Source: Aristolochia californica (taxonomy: Eukaryota; Streptophyta; Magnoliopsida; Piperales; Aristolochiaceae). From it: a stretch of 64,000 bases of DNA. Below the pieces are notes generated by a model that had not been told where the DNA came from, did not search any database, and worked only from the letters and a program-made list of their open reading frames with translations. Made by a program: the position numbers and the translations under genes. Below are positions 43,873 through 58,200 of the stretch, piece after piece; positions within the stretch are counted from its first letter, which is position 1, and each line of letters opens with the position of its first letter. The stretch is taken from contig JARWKL010000014.1 in assembly GCA_029961685.1 (NCBI GenBank), positions 20,346,452 through 20,410,451 of the forward strand, given 5' to 3'.

Positions 43873-46800
43873 AAAAATGTTAGGATCAATTCGGAATCTC
43901 TTTCTTATAAAATTCCACCAAGCTATCTGGGTTATACTAGTGGAATTTCCGCAACGTCGATAACAAAACTTTGGTATTAATTTTTAGTGCGTGAAAATAA
44001 TTTTCTACACTCTCATTTATTATTGTTTTAAAATTATTTTGCATACATAAACTCTAAAATTTCCATTTTCTTGTGATCTATATATGCCTTATCTTTTTGT
44101 TTACGTGAAAATAGGGAGAGTGAAAAACTCAAGTTTGAAAAAAAAAATTGAACATACAAAACGGAATTGCACAAATGTTGAGGGAGATAATTCCAAAAAC
44201 TATATGTGATTTTTTAGGTCCGCTTTTTGTTAAAATAGGCAAAATGTGGGTTGTTTGGCTTAGGTAAATATCCCACCGCACGTTAACTTGAGAAATTTAA
44301 TTTTTTCAACTCCTTAAAATTTTTGGATCATTAGGTAATTTGCATCTTCAACATGTTTCTGGCATGGATATCCACCACTTTTAAAACATGTTATGATCAA
44401 TTAGGAATCTCTTTCCTATAAACTTCCACCAAGCTACCCGGGGTGTTACCAGTGGAATTTCCCTAACGTGGATAACAAAACATTGGAGTTCATTTTTAGC
44501 GCGTGAAAATAATTATCTTCTCTCACATTTATTATAGTTTCAAATTCTTTTGCTCACATAAACTCTAAAAATTCCATTTTGATGTGATCTATATTTGCCT
44601 TGTCTTTTTGTTTACCAGAAAACTGGGAGAGTGAAAAACTCAAGTTTGAAAAAAAAAATTGAACATCCCAAATGGAAATGCACAAATGCATAGAGAGATA
44701 ATTCCAAAAATTATCTGTGATTTTTTACGTCCACTTTTTTGTAAAATAGGCAAAAAGTGGGTTGTTTGGTTCATGTACATATCCCACCGCATGTTAACTT
44801 GAGAATTTTAATTTTTTCTACTCCATGAAATTTTTGGATCATTAGGTCATTTGCATCTTCAACATGTTTCTAACATGCATTTCCACCATATTTAAAACAT
44901 GTAAGCATCAATTAGGAATCTCTTTCTTATAAAATTCAACCAAGCTATCTAGGGTTGTACGAGTGGAATTTCCCCAATGTGGATAACAAAACATTGGTGT
45001 TCATTTTTATTGTGTGAAAATAATTTTTTTTGCTCACATTTGTTATAGTTTTCAAATTATTTTGCATACATAAACTCTAAAATTTCCATTTTGTTATGAT
45101 CTATATTTGCCTTATCATTTTGTTAACGAGAAAATTGTGAGAGAGAAAAACTGAAGTTTGAAAAAAAAAATTGAACATCCAAAATGGAAATTTACAAATG
45201 CTGAGAGAGATAATTCCAAAAAGTATCTGTGATTTTTTTGTCCGCCTTTTTGTAAAATAGGCAAAATGTGGGTTGTTTGGCTCAGGTTAATATTCCACCT
45301 ATGTTAACTTGAGAATTTTAATTTTTTCTACTCCTTGAAATTTTTGGTTAATTAGGTCATTTGCATCTTAAACATGTTTCAGGCATGCTTATCCACCACA
45401 TTTAAAACATGTTAGGATCAATTAGGAATCACTTTCTTATAAAATTCCACCAAGCTATCTGGGGTTGTACTAGTGGAATTTCCCCAATGTGGATAACAAA
45501 ACTTTGGTGTTCATTTTTAGTGGGTGAAAATAATTTTCTTTCCTCACATTTATTAGAGTTTTCAAATTCTTTTGCATACATAATCTCTAAAATTTTCTTT
45601 TTGTTGTGATCTATTATTGCCTTATCTTTTTGTTTACACGAAAACTGGGAGAGTGAAAAATTGAAGTTTGAAACAAAAAATTGAACATCCAAAATGGAAA
45701 TGTACAAATGCTGAGAGAGATAATTCCAAAAAGTATTTGTGATTTTTTAGGTCAGCTTTTTTGTTAAATAGGCAAAAAGTGGGTTGTTTGGCTCTAGTAA
45801 AAATCCCACCGCACGTTCACTTGAGAATTTTAATTTTTTCTACTCCTTGAAATTTTTGGATCATTAGGTCATTTGATTCATCAACATGTTTTTGGCATGC
45901 ATATCCACCACATTTAAAAGATGTTAGGATCAATTAGGAATCTCTTTCTTATAAAATTCCACCAAGTTATCTGTGGTTGTACTAGTGAATTTCCCCAACG
46001 TGGATAACAAAACTTTGGTGTTCATTTTTAGTGCGTGAAAATAATTTTATTCACTCACATTTGTTGTAGTTTTCAAATTCTTCTGCGTACATAAACTCTA
46101 AAATTTCCATTTTTTGTGATCTATATTTGCCTTATCTTTTTCTTTAGGAGAAAACAGGGAGAGTAAAAAACTCAAGTTTGAAACAAATGATTGAACATCT
46201 AAAATGGAAATGCACAAATGCTGAGAGAGATAATTCCAAAAAGTATATGTGATTTTTTAGTTCCCTTTTTTAATAAAATTGGAAAAAAGTAGGTTGTTTG
46301 GCATTGCACGTTAACTTGAGAATTTTAATTTTTTCTACTCGAAAATTTTGCATCATTAGGTCATTTGCTTATTCAACATGTTTCATGCTTGCATATCCAC
46401 CACATTTAAAACATGTGAAGATCAATTAGGAATCTCTTTCTTATAACATTTCACCAAGCTATCTTGGGTTGTACTAGTGGAATTTCCCCAACGTGGATAA
46501 CAAAACTTTGGTGTTCATTTTTAGTGCGTGAAAATAATTTTCTTCACTCACATTTATTATAGCTTTAAAATTCTTTTGCTTCCATAAACTCTAAAATTTC
46601 CTTTTTGTTGTGATCTATATTTGCCTTATCTTTTTGTATACGAGAAAACGAGGAGAGAGAAATGCTCAAGTTTGAAAAAAAAATTTAACATCCAAAATTG
46701 GAATGTACAAATGCTGAGAGAGATAATTCCAAAAAGTATTCGTGATTTTTTAGGTCCGTTTTTTGTAAAATAGGAAAAAAATGAGTTGTTTGGCTCTAGT

Positions 46801-49800
46801 AAATATCCCACAACACGTTAACTTGAGAATTTTAATTTTTTCTACTCGAAATTTTTGGATCATTAGGTCATTTGCATCTTCAACATGTTTCTGGCATGCA
46901 TATCCCCCACATTTAAAACATGTTAGGATCAATTAGGAATCTCTTTCTTATAAAATTCCACCAAGCTATCTGGGGTTGTTCTTGTGGAATTTCCCCAACG
47001 ATAACAAAACTTTGGTATTCTTTTTTTGTGCGTGAAAATAATTTTCTTTGCTCACATTTATTATAGTTTTCAAATTCTTTTGCATACAAAACTCTAAAAT
47101 TTCCATTTTTTTGTGATCTATATTAGCCTTATCTTTTTGTTAACGAGAAAACTTGGAGACAGAAAAACTCTAGTTTGAAAAAAAAAATTTAACATCTAAA
47201 ATGGATAAGTACAAATTCTGAGAGAGATAATTCCAAAAAGTATATGTGATTTTTTTGGTTCCCTTTTTTGTAAAATATGCAAAAAGTGGTTGTTTGGCTT
47301 TGGTTTATATCCCACCTATGTTAACTTGAGAATTTTAATTTTTTCTGCTCCTTGAAATTTTTTGGTCATTAGGTCATTTATATCTTCAACATGCTTTTGG
47401 CATGCATATCCACCACATTTAATATATGTTAGGATGAATTAGGAATCTCTTTCTTATAAAATTCCACCAAGCTATCTAGGGTTGTGAAAGTGGAATTTCC
47501 CCAACGTCTATAACAAAACTTTGGTCTTTATTTTTAGTGTGAGAAGATAGTTTTCCTCACTCACATTTATTATAGTTTTCAAATTCTTTTGCTAACATAA
47601 AATCTAAAATTTCAATTTTGTTGTGATCTATATTTGCGTTTATTTTTGTTTACAAGAAAACTGGGAGAGTGAAAAACTCAAGTTCGAAAAATAAAAATTG
47701 ATCATTAAAAAAGGAAATGCATAAATGCTGAGAGAGATAGTTCCAAAAAGTATCTGTGATTTTTTGGGTCTGGTTTTTAGTAAAATAGGCAAAAAGTGGG
47801 TTGTTTGGCTCTGGCAAATATCCCACCGCACGTTAACTTGAGAATTTTAATTTTTCCTACTTGGAAATTTTTGGATCATTAGGTCATTTGCATCTTCAAC
47901 ATGTTTTTGGCATGCATATCCACCATATTTAAAACATGTTAGGATATATTAGGAATCTCTTTCTTATAAAATTCCACCAAGCTATCTGGGGTTGTACTAG
48001 TGGAATTTCCCCAACGTGGATAACAAAACTTTGGTGTTCATTTTTAGTGCGTGACAATAATTTTCTTCACTCACATTTATTATAGTTTTCAAATTCTTTT
48101 GCATACATAAACTCTAAAATTTCCATTTTGTTGTGATCAATATGTGCCTTATCTTTTTTGTTTACGAGAAAACTGAGAGAGTGAAAAACTCAAGTTTGAA
48201 AAAAAAAATTGAACATCCAAAATGGAAATGCACAAATGCCGAGAGAGATAATTCTAAAAAGTATCTGTGATTTTTTAGGTCCGCTTTTTTGTAAAATAGG
48301 CAAAAAGTGGGTTGTTTGGCTCTGTCAAATATCCCACCGCACGTTAACTTGAGAATTTTAATTTTTTCTACTCCTTGAAAATTTTGGATCATTAGGGCAT
48401 TTGCATCTTTAACATGTTTCTGGTTTGCATATCCACAACATTTAAAACATGTTAGGATCAATTAGGAATCTCTTTCTTATAAAATTCTACCAAGCTATCT
48501 GGGGTTGTGCTAGTGGAATTTCCCCAACGTGGATGACAAAACTTTGGTGTTTGTTTTTAGTGCGTGAAAATAATTTTCTTCACTCACATTTATTATAGCC
48601 TTCAAATTCTTTTGCATACATAAACTCTAAAATTTCCTTTTTGTTGTGATCTATATTTGCCTTACCATTTTGTATACGAGAAAACGGGGAGAGAGAAAAG
48701 CACAAGTTCGAAAAAAAAAATTTAACATCCAAAATGGGAATGTACAAATGCTGAGAGAGATAATTCAAAAAAGTACCTGTGATTTTTTTTTTGCTCTCTT
48801 TGTAAAATAGGGAAAAAGCGAGTGGTTTGGCTCTGGTAAATATCCTACTGCACGTTAACTTGAGAATTTAAATTTTTTCTACTCCTTGAAATTTTTGGAT
48901 CATTAGGTCATTTGCATCTTCAACATGTTTATGGCATGCTTATCCACCACATTTAAAACATGTTAGGTTCAATTAGGAATTTCTTTCTTATAAAATTCCA
49001 CCTAGCTATCTGGGTTGTACTAGTGGAATTTCCCCAACGTCGATAACAAAACTTTGGTGTTCATTGTTAGTGCGTGAAAATAATTTTCTTTCCTCACATT
49101 TATTAGAGTTTTCAAATTCTTTTGCATACATAATCTCTAAAATTTTCTTTTTGTTGTGATCTATTATTGCCTTATCTTTTTGTTTACGAGAAAACTGCGA
49201 CAGTGAAAAACTCAAGTTTGAAAAAAAAAATTGAACATCCAAAATGCAAATGCACAAATGCTGAAAGAGATAATTCCAAAAAGTATCTGTGATTTTTAGG
49301 TCCGTTTTTTTTTTAAATAGGCAAAAAGTGGGTTGTTTGGCTTTGGTAAAAATCCAACCGCAAGTTCACTTGAGTATTTAATTTTTTCTACTCCTTGAAA
49401 TTTTTGGATCGTTAGGACATTTGCATCTTCAACATGTTTCTGGCGTGCATATCCACCACATTTAAAACAAGTTTGGATCAAGTATAGAATCTCTTTCTTG
49501 TAAAATTCCACCAAGCTATCTGGGGTTGTACTAGTGGAATTTCCACAACGTGGATAACAAAACTTTGGTGTTCATTTTCAGTGCGTGAAAATAATTTTAT
49601 TCACTCACATTTGCTATAGTTTTCAAATTCTTTTCATACATAAACTCTAAAATTTTCATTTTCTTGTGATCTATATTTGCCTTATCTTTTTGTTTAGGAC
49701 AAAACTGGGAGAATGAAAAACTGAAGTATGAAAAAAAAAATTGAACATCCAAAATGGGAATGCACAAATGCTGAAAGAGATAATTCAAAAATGTATCTTT

Positions 49801-52233
49801 GTTGTTTTAGGCATGCTTTTTTTAAAATAGGAAAAAGTGGGTTGTCTGGGTCTTGTGAATATCCCACCGCACGTTAACTTGAGAATTTTAATTTTTTCTA
49901 CTCCTTGAAAATTTTGGATCATTAGGTCATTTGCATCTTCAACATGTTTCTGGCTTGCATATCCACCACATTTAAAACATGTTATGATCAATTAGGAATC
50001 TCTTTCATATAAAATTCCATCAAGCTATCTGGGTTGTACAAGTGGAATTTCCCCAACATGGATAACAAAATTTTGGTGTTCTTTTATGGTGAGTGAAAAT
50101 AATTTTCTTCACTCACATTTATTTTAGTTTTCAAATTCTTTTGCATACATAAACTTTAAAATTTCCATTTTGTTGTGATCTATATTTGCCTTATCTTTTT
50201 GTTTACGAGAAAAATGGGGGAGTGAAAAAATCAAGTGTCAAAAAAAAATTGAACATCCAAAATGGAAATGCACAAATGCAGAGAGAGATAATTACAAAAA
50301 GTATTTGTGATTTTTTAGGTCCGCTTTTTGTAAAATAGGCAAAAAGTGGGTTGTTTGGCTCTGATAAATATCCCACAGCACGTTAACTTGAGAATTTTAA
50401 TTTTTTCTACTCGAAATTTTTGGATCATTAGGTCATTTGCTTCTTCAACATGTTTCTGGCATGCATATCCACCACATTTAAAACATGTTAGGATCAATTA
50501 GGAATCTCTTTCTTATAAAATTCCACCAAGGTATCTGGGGTTTTACTAGTGGAATTTCCCCAACGTGGATAACAAAACTTTGGTGTTCATTTTTAGTGCG
50601 TGAAAATAATTTTCTTCCCTCCCATTTATTATAGTTTTCAAATTCTTTTGCATACTTAAACTCTAAAGTTTCCATTTTGTTGTGATCTATATTTGCCTTA
50701 TCTTTTTTTTTTACAAGAAAACTAGGAGAATGAAAAACTCAATTTTGAAAAAAAAAATTGAACAACCAAAATGGAAATGCACAAATGCTGAGAGAGATAA
50801 TTCCAAAAATTATCTATGATATTTTAGGTCGGATTTTTTTTAACATTGGCAAAAAGTGGGTTGTTTGGCTCCGTTAAATATCCCACAACACGTTAACTTG
50901 AGAATTTTAATTTTTTCTACTCCTTGAAATTTGTGGATCATTAGGTCATTTGCATTTTCAACATGTTTCTTTCATGCATATCCACCACATTTAAATAATG
51001 TTAGGATCAATTTGGAATCTCTTTCTTATAAAATTCCACCAAGCTATCTGGGGTTGTACTATTGGAATTTCCCCAACGTGGATAACAAAACTTTGGTATT
51101 AATTTTTAGTGCGTGAAAATAATTTTCTTCAATCAAATTTATTTTAGTTTTCAAATTCTTTTGGATACATCAACTCTAAAATTTCTATTTTCTTGTCATC
51201 TATATTTCCCTTATCTTTTTATTTACGAGAAAATTGGAAGAGCGAAAAAATCAAGTGTCAAAAAAAAATTGAACATCCAAAATGGAAATGCACAAATGCT
51301 GTGAGAGATAATTCCAAAGAAGTATCTGTGATTTTTTAGGTCCTCTTTTTGTAAAATAGGCAAAAAGTTTGTTGTTTGGCTCTCGTAAATATCCCACCAC
51401 ACGTTAACTAGAGAATTTTAATTTTTTCTACTCCTTTAAATTTGTGGATAATTAGGTCAATTGCATCTTCAACATGTTTCTTTCATGCATATCCATCACA
51501 TTTAAAAAATGTTAGGATCAATTCGGAATCTCTTTCTTATAAAATTCCACCAAGCTATCTGGGGTTGTACTAGTGGAATTACCCCAACGTGGATAACAAA
51601 ACTTTGGTGTTCATTTTTAGTGCGTGAAAATAATTTTCTTCACTCCCATTTATTATAGTTTTCAAATTCTTTTGCATACTTAAACTATAAAGTTTCCATT
51701 TTATTGTGATCTATATTTGCCTTATCTTTTTTTTTACAAGAAAACTAGGAGAATGAAAAACTCAAGTTTGAAAAAAAAATTGAACAACCAAAATGGAAAT
51801 GCACAAATGCTGAGAGAGATAATTCCAAAAAGTATCTGCGATATTTTAGGTCCGGTTTTTTGTTAAATAGGCAAAAAGTGGGTTGTTTGCCTATGATAAA
51901 TATACCACACCACGTTAACTTGAGAATTTTAATTTTTTCTACTCCTTGAAATTTTTGGATCATTTGGACATTTGCATCTTCAACATGTTTCTGACATGCA
52001 TATCCACCACATTTTAAACAAGGTAGGATCAATTAGAATCGCTTTCTTCTAAAATTCCACCAAGCTATCTGGGGTAATATTAGTGGAATTTCCCCGATGT
52101 GGATAACAAAACTTTGGTGTTCATTTTTAGTGGGTTGAAATAATTTTCTTCACTCACATTTATTATAGTTTTCAAAATTCTTTTGCATACATAAACTCTA
52201 AAATTTTCAATTTGTTGTGATCTATATTTGCCT

Positions 52234-55200
52234 TAACTCTTTGTTAACGAGAAAACCGGGAGAGCAAAAAAATCGAGTTTGAAAAAAAAATTGAACATCC
52301 TAAATGGAAATGCACAAATGCTGAGAGAGATAATTCCAAAAAGTATCTGTGATTTTTTAGGTCCTCTTTTTGTAAAATTGGCAGAAAAGTTTGTTGTTTG
52401 GCTCTGGTAAATATCCCACCACACGTTAACTTGAGAATTTTAATTTTTTCTACTCCTTGAAGTTTGTGGATCAATAGGTCATTTGCATCTTCAACATATA
52501 TCTTTCATGCATATCCACCACATTTAAAAAATGTTAGGATCAATTCGGAATCTCTTTCTTATAAAATTCCACCAAGCTATCTGGGGTAGTATTAGTGAAA
52601 TTTCCCCCAATGTGGATAACAAAACTTTGGAATTAATTTTTAGTGCGTGAAAATAATTTTCTTCACTCACATTTTTATAGTTTTAAAATTCTTTTGCATA
52701 CATAAACTCTAAAATTTCTATTTTCTTGTGATCTTTATTTGCCTTATCTTTTTGTTTAAGTGAAAACTAGGAGAGTGAAAAACTCAAGTTTGAAAAAAAA
52801 AATTGAACATACAAAATGGAAATGCACAAATGCTGAGGGAGATAATTCCAAAAACTATATGTCATTTTTTAGGTCCGCTTTTTGTTAAAATAGGCAAAAT
52901 GTGGGTTGTTTGGCTTAGGTAACTATCCCACCGCACGTTAACATGAGAAGTTTAATTTTTTCAACTCCTCGAAATTTTTGGATCATTAGGTCATTTGCAT
53001 CTTCAAAATGTTTCTGCCATGCATATCCACCACATTTAAAACATGTTAGGATCAATTAGAAATCTCTTTCCTATAAAATTCCACCAAGCTATCTAGGGTT
53101 GTACAAGTGGAATTTCCCCAACTTGGACAACAAAATTTTTGTGTTCATTTATAGTGCGTGAAAATAATTTTCTTCACTCACATTTATTTTAGTTTTCAAA
53201 TTCTTTTGAAAACATAAACTCTAAAATTTCCATTTTGTTGTGATCTATATTTGCCTTATCTTTTTGTTTACGAGAAAATTGGGAGAGTAAAAAACTCAAG
53301 TGCCAAAAAAAAAATTGAACATCCAAAATGGAAATGCACAAATGCTGAGAGAGATAATTCCAAAAAGTATCTGTGATTTTTTAGGTCCGATTTTTGTAAA
53401 ATAGGCAAAAAGTGGGTTGTTTGACTCTGGTTAATACCCCACCTCACGTTAAATTGAGAATTTTAATTTTTTCTACTCCTTGAAATTTTTGGATCATTAG
53501 GTCATTTGGATCTTCAACATGTTTCTGGCATGTATATCCACCACATTTAAAACAAGTTAGGATCAATTAGGAATCTCTTTCTAATAAAACTCCACCAAGC
53601 TAATAGGGGTTGTACTACTTTCCCCAACGTGGATAACAATACTTTGGTGATCATTTTTAATGCGTGAAAGTAATTTTCTTCAGTCACATTTATTATAGTT
53701 TTCAAATGCTTTGGCATACCGATACTCTAAAATTTCCATTTTATTGTGATCTATATTTGCCTTATCTTTTTGTTTACGAGAAAACTAGGAGAGTGAAAAA
53801 CTAAAGTTTGAAAAAAATAATTGAACATCCAAAATGGAAATGCACAAATGCTGAGAGAGATAATTCCAAAAAGTATCTGTGATTTTTTGGGTCCGCTTTT
53901 TTGTAAAATAGAAAACAAGTGGGTTGTTTGGCTCTGGAAAATATCCCACCGCAAGTTAACTTGAGAATTTGATTTTTTCTACTCGTTGACATTTTTGGAT
54001 CATTAGGTCATTTGCATCTTCAACATGTTTCTAGCATGCATATCCACCACATTAAAAACATATTAGGAATAATTAGGCATCTCTTTCTTATAAAATTCCA
54101 CCAAGCTATTTGAGGTTGTACGAGTGGAATTTCCCCAACGTCGATAACAAAACATTGGTGATCATTTTTAGTGCATGAAAATAATTTTCTTCACTCACAT
54201 TTATTATAGTTTTCAAAATTCTTTTGCATACATAAACTCTAAAATTTCCAGTTTGTTGTGATCTATATTTGCCTTAACTCTTTGTTAATGAGAAAACCGA
54301 GAGAGCAAAAAACTCGAGTTTGGAAAAAAAAATTGAACATCCAAAATGGAAATGCACAAATACTGAGAGAGATAATTCCAAAAAGTATCTGTGATTTTCT
54401 AGGTCTGCTTTTTTTAAAATTGGCAAAAAGTGGGTTGTTTGAATCTGGTAAATATCCCACCGCACGTTAACTTGAGAATTTTAATTTTTTCTACCCTTGA
54501 AATTTTTGGATCATTAGGTCATTTGCATCTTCAACATGTTTCTAGCATGCATATCCACCACATTTAAAATATGTTAGAATCAATTTGGAATCTCTTTCTT
54601 ATAAAATTCCACCAGGCAATCTTGGGTTGTACGACTGGAATTTCCCCAACGTGGTTAAGAAAAATATGGTTTTCATTTTTAGTGCGTGAAAATAATTTTC
54701 TTCACTCACATTTATTACAGTTTTCAAATTCTTTTGCATACATAAGGTCTAAAATTTCCAATTTGTTGTGATCTATATTTGCCTCATCTTTTTTTTTATG
54801 AGAAAATTGGGAGAGAGAAAAACTCAAGTTTGAAAAAAAAAAAATTGAACATCCAAAATAGAAATGCGAAAATTCTGGGAGAGATAATTCCAAAAAGTAT
54901 CTGTGATTTTTTAAGTCGGTTTTTTTGTAAAATTGGCAAAAAGTGGGTTGTTTGGCTCTTGTAAATATCCCACCGCACGGTTACTTGAGAATTTTAATTT
55001 TTCCTACTCCTCAAATTTTTTTTATCATTAGGTCATTTGCATCTTCAACATGTTTCTAGCATGCATATCCACCACATTTAAAACATGTTATGATCAATTA
55101 GGAATCTCTTTCTTATAAAATTCCACCAAGCTATCTGGTGTTGTACTACTTCCCCCAATGTTGATAACAATACTTTGGTGTTCATTTTTAGTGCGTGAAA

Positions 55201-58200
55201 ATAATTTTCTTCACTCACATTTATTATAGTTTTCAAATGCTTTTGCATACATAAACTCTAACATTTCCATTTTATTGTGATCAATATTTGCCTTATCTTT
55301 TTGTTTACGAGAAAATTGGGAAAGTGAAAAACTCAAGTTTGAAAAAAATAATTGAACATCAAAAATGGAAATGCACAAATGCTGAGAGAGATAATTCCAA
55401 AAAGTATCTGTGATTTTTTAGGTCCACTTTTTTGTAAAATAGAAAACAAGTGGGTTGCTTGGCTCTGGTAAATATCCCACTACACGTTAACTTGATAATT
55501 TAATTTTTTCTACTCGTTGAAATTTTTTGATCATTAGGTCATTTGCATCTTCAACATCTTTCTGGCATGCATATCCACCACATTAAAAATATTTTAGGAT
55601 CAATTAGGCATCTCTTTCTTATAAAATTCCACCAAGCTATTTGAGGTTGTACGAGTGGAATTTCACCAACGTTGATAACAAAACATTGGTGTTAATTTTT
55701 AGTGCGTGAAATTAATTTTCTTCACTGACATTTATTATAGTTTTCAAATTCTTTTGCATACTTAAAATCTAAAATTTCCATTTTGTTGTGATCTTTTTTT
55801 TCCTTATCTTTTTTTTTACGAGAAAACTGGGGGAGTAAAAAACTCAATTTTGAAAAAAAAAATTGAACATCCAAAATGGAAAGGCACAAATGCGGAGAAA
55901 GGTAATTCCAAAATGTGTCAGTGATTTTTTAGGTTCGCTTTTTTGTAAAATAGGCAAAAAGTGGATTGTTTGGCTCTAGTAAATATCCCACCACACGTTA
56001 ACTTGAGAATTTTAATTTTTTCTACTCCTTGAAATTTTTGGATCATTAGGTCATTTGCATCTTCAACATGTTTCTAGCAAGCATATCCACCACATTTAAA
56101 ACATGTTAGGATCAGTTTGGTATATCTTTCTTATAAAATTCCACCAAGCTATTTGAGGTTTTTCTAGTGAAATTTCCCCAACGTGGATAACAAAACTTTG
56201 GTGTTCATTTTTAGTGCATAAAATAATTTTCTTCACTCCCATTTATTATAGTTTTCAAATTCTTTTGCATACTTAAACTCTAAAGTTTCCATTTTTTTGT
56301 GATCTATATTTGCCTTATCTTTTTGTTTACGAGAAAACTAGGAGAATGAAAAACTCAAGTTTGAAAAAAAAAATTGAACAACCAAAATGGAAATGCTCAA
56401 ATGCTGAGAGAGATAATTCCAAAGAGTATCTCTGATATTTTAGGTCGGATTTTTTGTAAAATAGGCAAAAACTGGGTTGTTTCGCTGTGATAAATATCCC
56501 ATAGCACATTCACTTGAGAATTTGAATTTTTTCTACTCCTTGAAATTTTTGGATCATTAGGTCATTTGCATCTTCAACATGTTTCTGACATGCATATCCA
56601 CCACATTTTAAACATGTTAGGATCAATTAGGAATCACTTTCTTCTAAAATTCCACCAAGCTATCTGGGGTAGTATTAGTGGAATTTCCCCGATGTGGATA
56701 ACCAAACTTTGGTGTTCATTTTTAGTGCGTGAAAATAATTTTCTTCACTCACATTTATTATAGTTTTCAAAATTCTTTTGCATACATAAACTCTAAAATT
56801 TCCAATTTGTTGTGATCTATATTTGCCTTAACTCTTTGTTAACGAGAAAACCGGGATAGCAAAAAACTCGAGTTTGAAAAAAAAATTGAACATCCAAAAT
56901 GGAAATGCACAAATGCTGAGAGTGATAATTCCGAAAAGTATCTGTGATTTTTTAGGTCCTCGTTTTGTAAAATAGGCAAAAAGTTTGTTATTTGGCTTTA
57001 GTAAATATCCCACCACACGTTAACTTGAGAATTTTAATTTTTTTCTACTCCTTGATATTTGTGGATCATTAGGTCATTTGCATCTTCAACATGTTTCTTT
57101 CATGCATATCCACCACATTTAAAAAATGTTAGGATCAATTCGGAATCTCTTTCTTATAAAATTCCACCAAGCTATCTGGGGTTGTACTAGTGGAATTTCC
57201 CAAATGTGGATAACCAAACTTTGGTATTAATTTTTAGTGCGTGAAAATAATTTTCTACACTCACATTTATTATTGTTTTCAAATTATTTTGCATACATAA
57301 ACTCTAAAATTTCTATTTTCTTGTGATCTATATTTGCCTTATCTTTTTGTTTACGTGAAAACATGGAGAGTAAAAAACTCAAGTTTGAAAAAAAAATTGA
57401 ACATACAAAATGGAAATGCACAAATGCTGAGGGAGATAATTCCAAAAACTATATGTGATTTTTTAGGTCCTTTTTTTGTTAAAATAGGAAAAATATGGGT
57501 TGTTTGGCTTAGGTAAATATCCCACCGCACGTTAACTTGAGAAATTTAATTTTTTCAACTCCTTGAAATTTTTGGATCATTAGGTCATTTGCATCTTCAA
57601 CATGTTTCTGGCATGCATATCCACCACATTTAAAACATGTTAGGATCAATTAGGAATCTCTTTCTTATAAAATTCCACCAAGCTATCTTGGGTCGTACAA
57701 GTGGAATTTCCCCAACTAGGATAAAAAAAATTTTGTGTTCATTTATAGTGTGTGAAAATAATTTTCTTCACTCACAATTATTTTAGTTTTCAAATTATTT
57801 TGCATACATAAACTCTAAAATTTCTATTTTGTGGTGATCTATATTTGCCATATCATTTTGTTTACGAGAAAATTGGGAGAGTGAAAAGCTCAAGTGTCAA
57901 AAAAAATATTGAACATCCAAAATGGAAATGCACAAATGCCGATAGACATAATTCCAAAAAGTATCTGAGATTTTTTAGGTCCAGTTTTTGTAAAATAGGC
58001 AAAAAGTGGGTTGTTTGACTCTCGTAAATATACCACCGCACGTTAACTTGAGAATTTTAATTTTTTCTACTCCTTGAAATTTTTGCATCATTAGGTCATT
58101 TGCATCTTCAACATGTTTCTGGCATGCATATCCACCACATTAAAAACATGTGTGGATCAATTAGGCATCTCTTTCGTATAAAATTCCACCAAGTTATTTG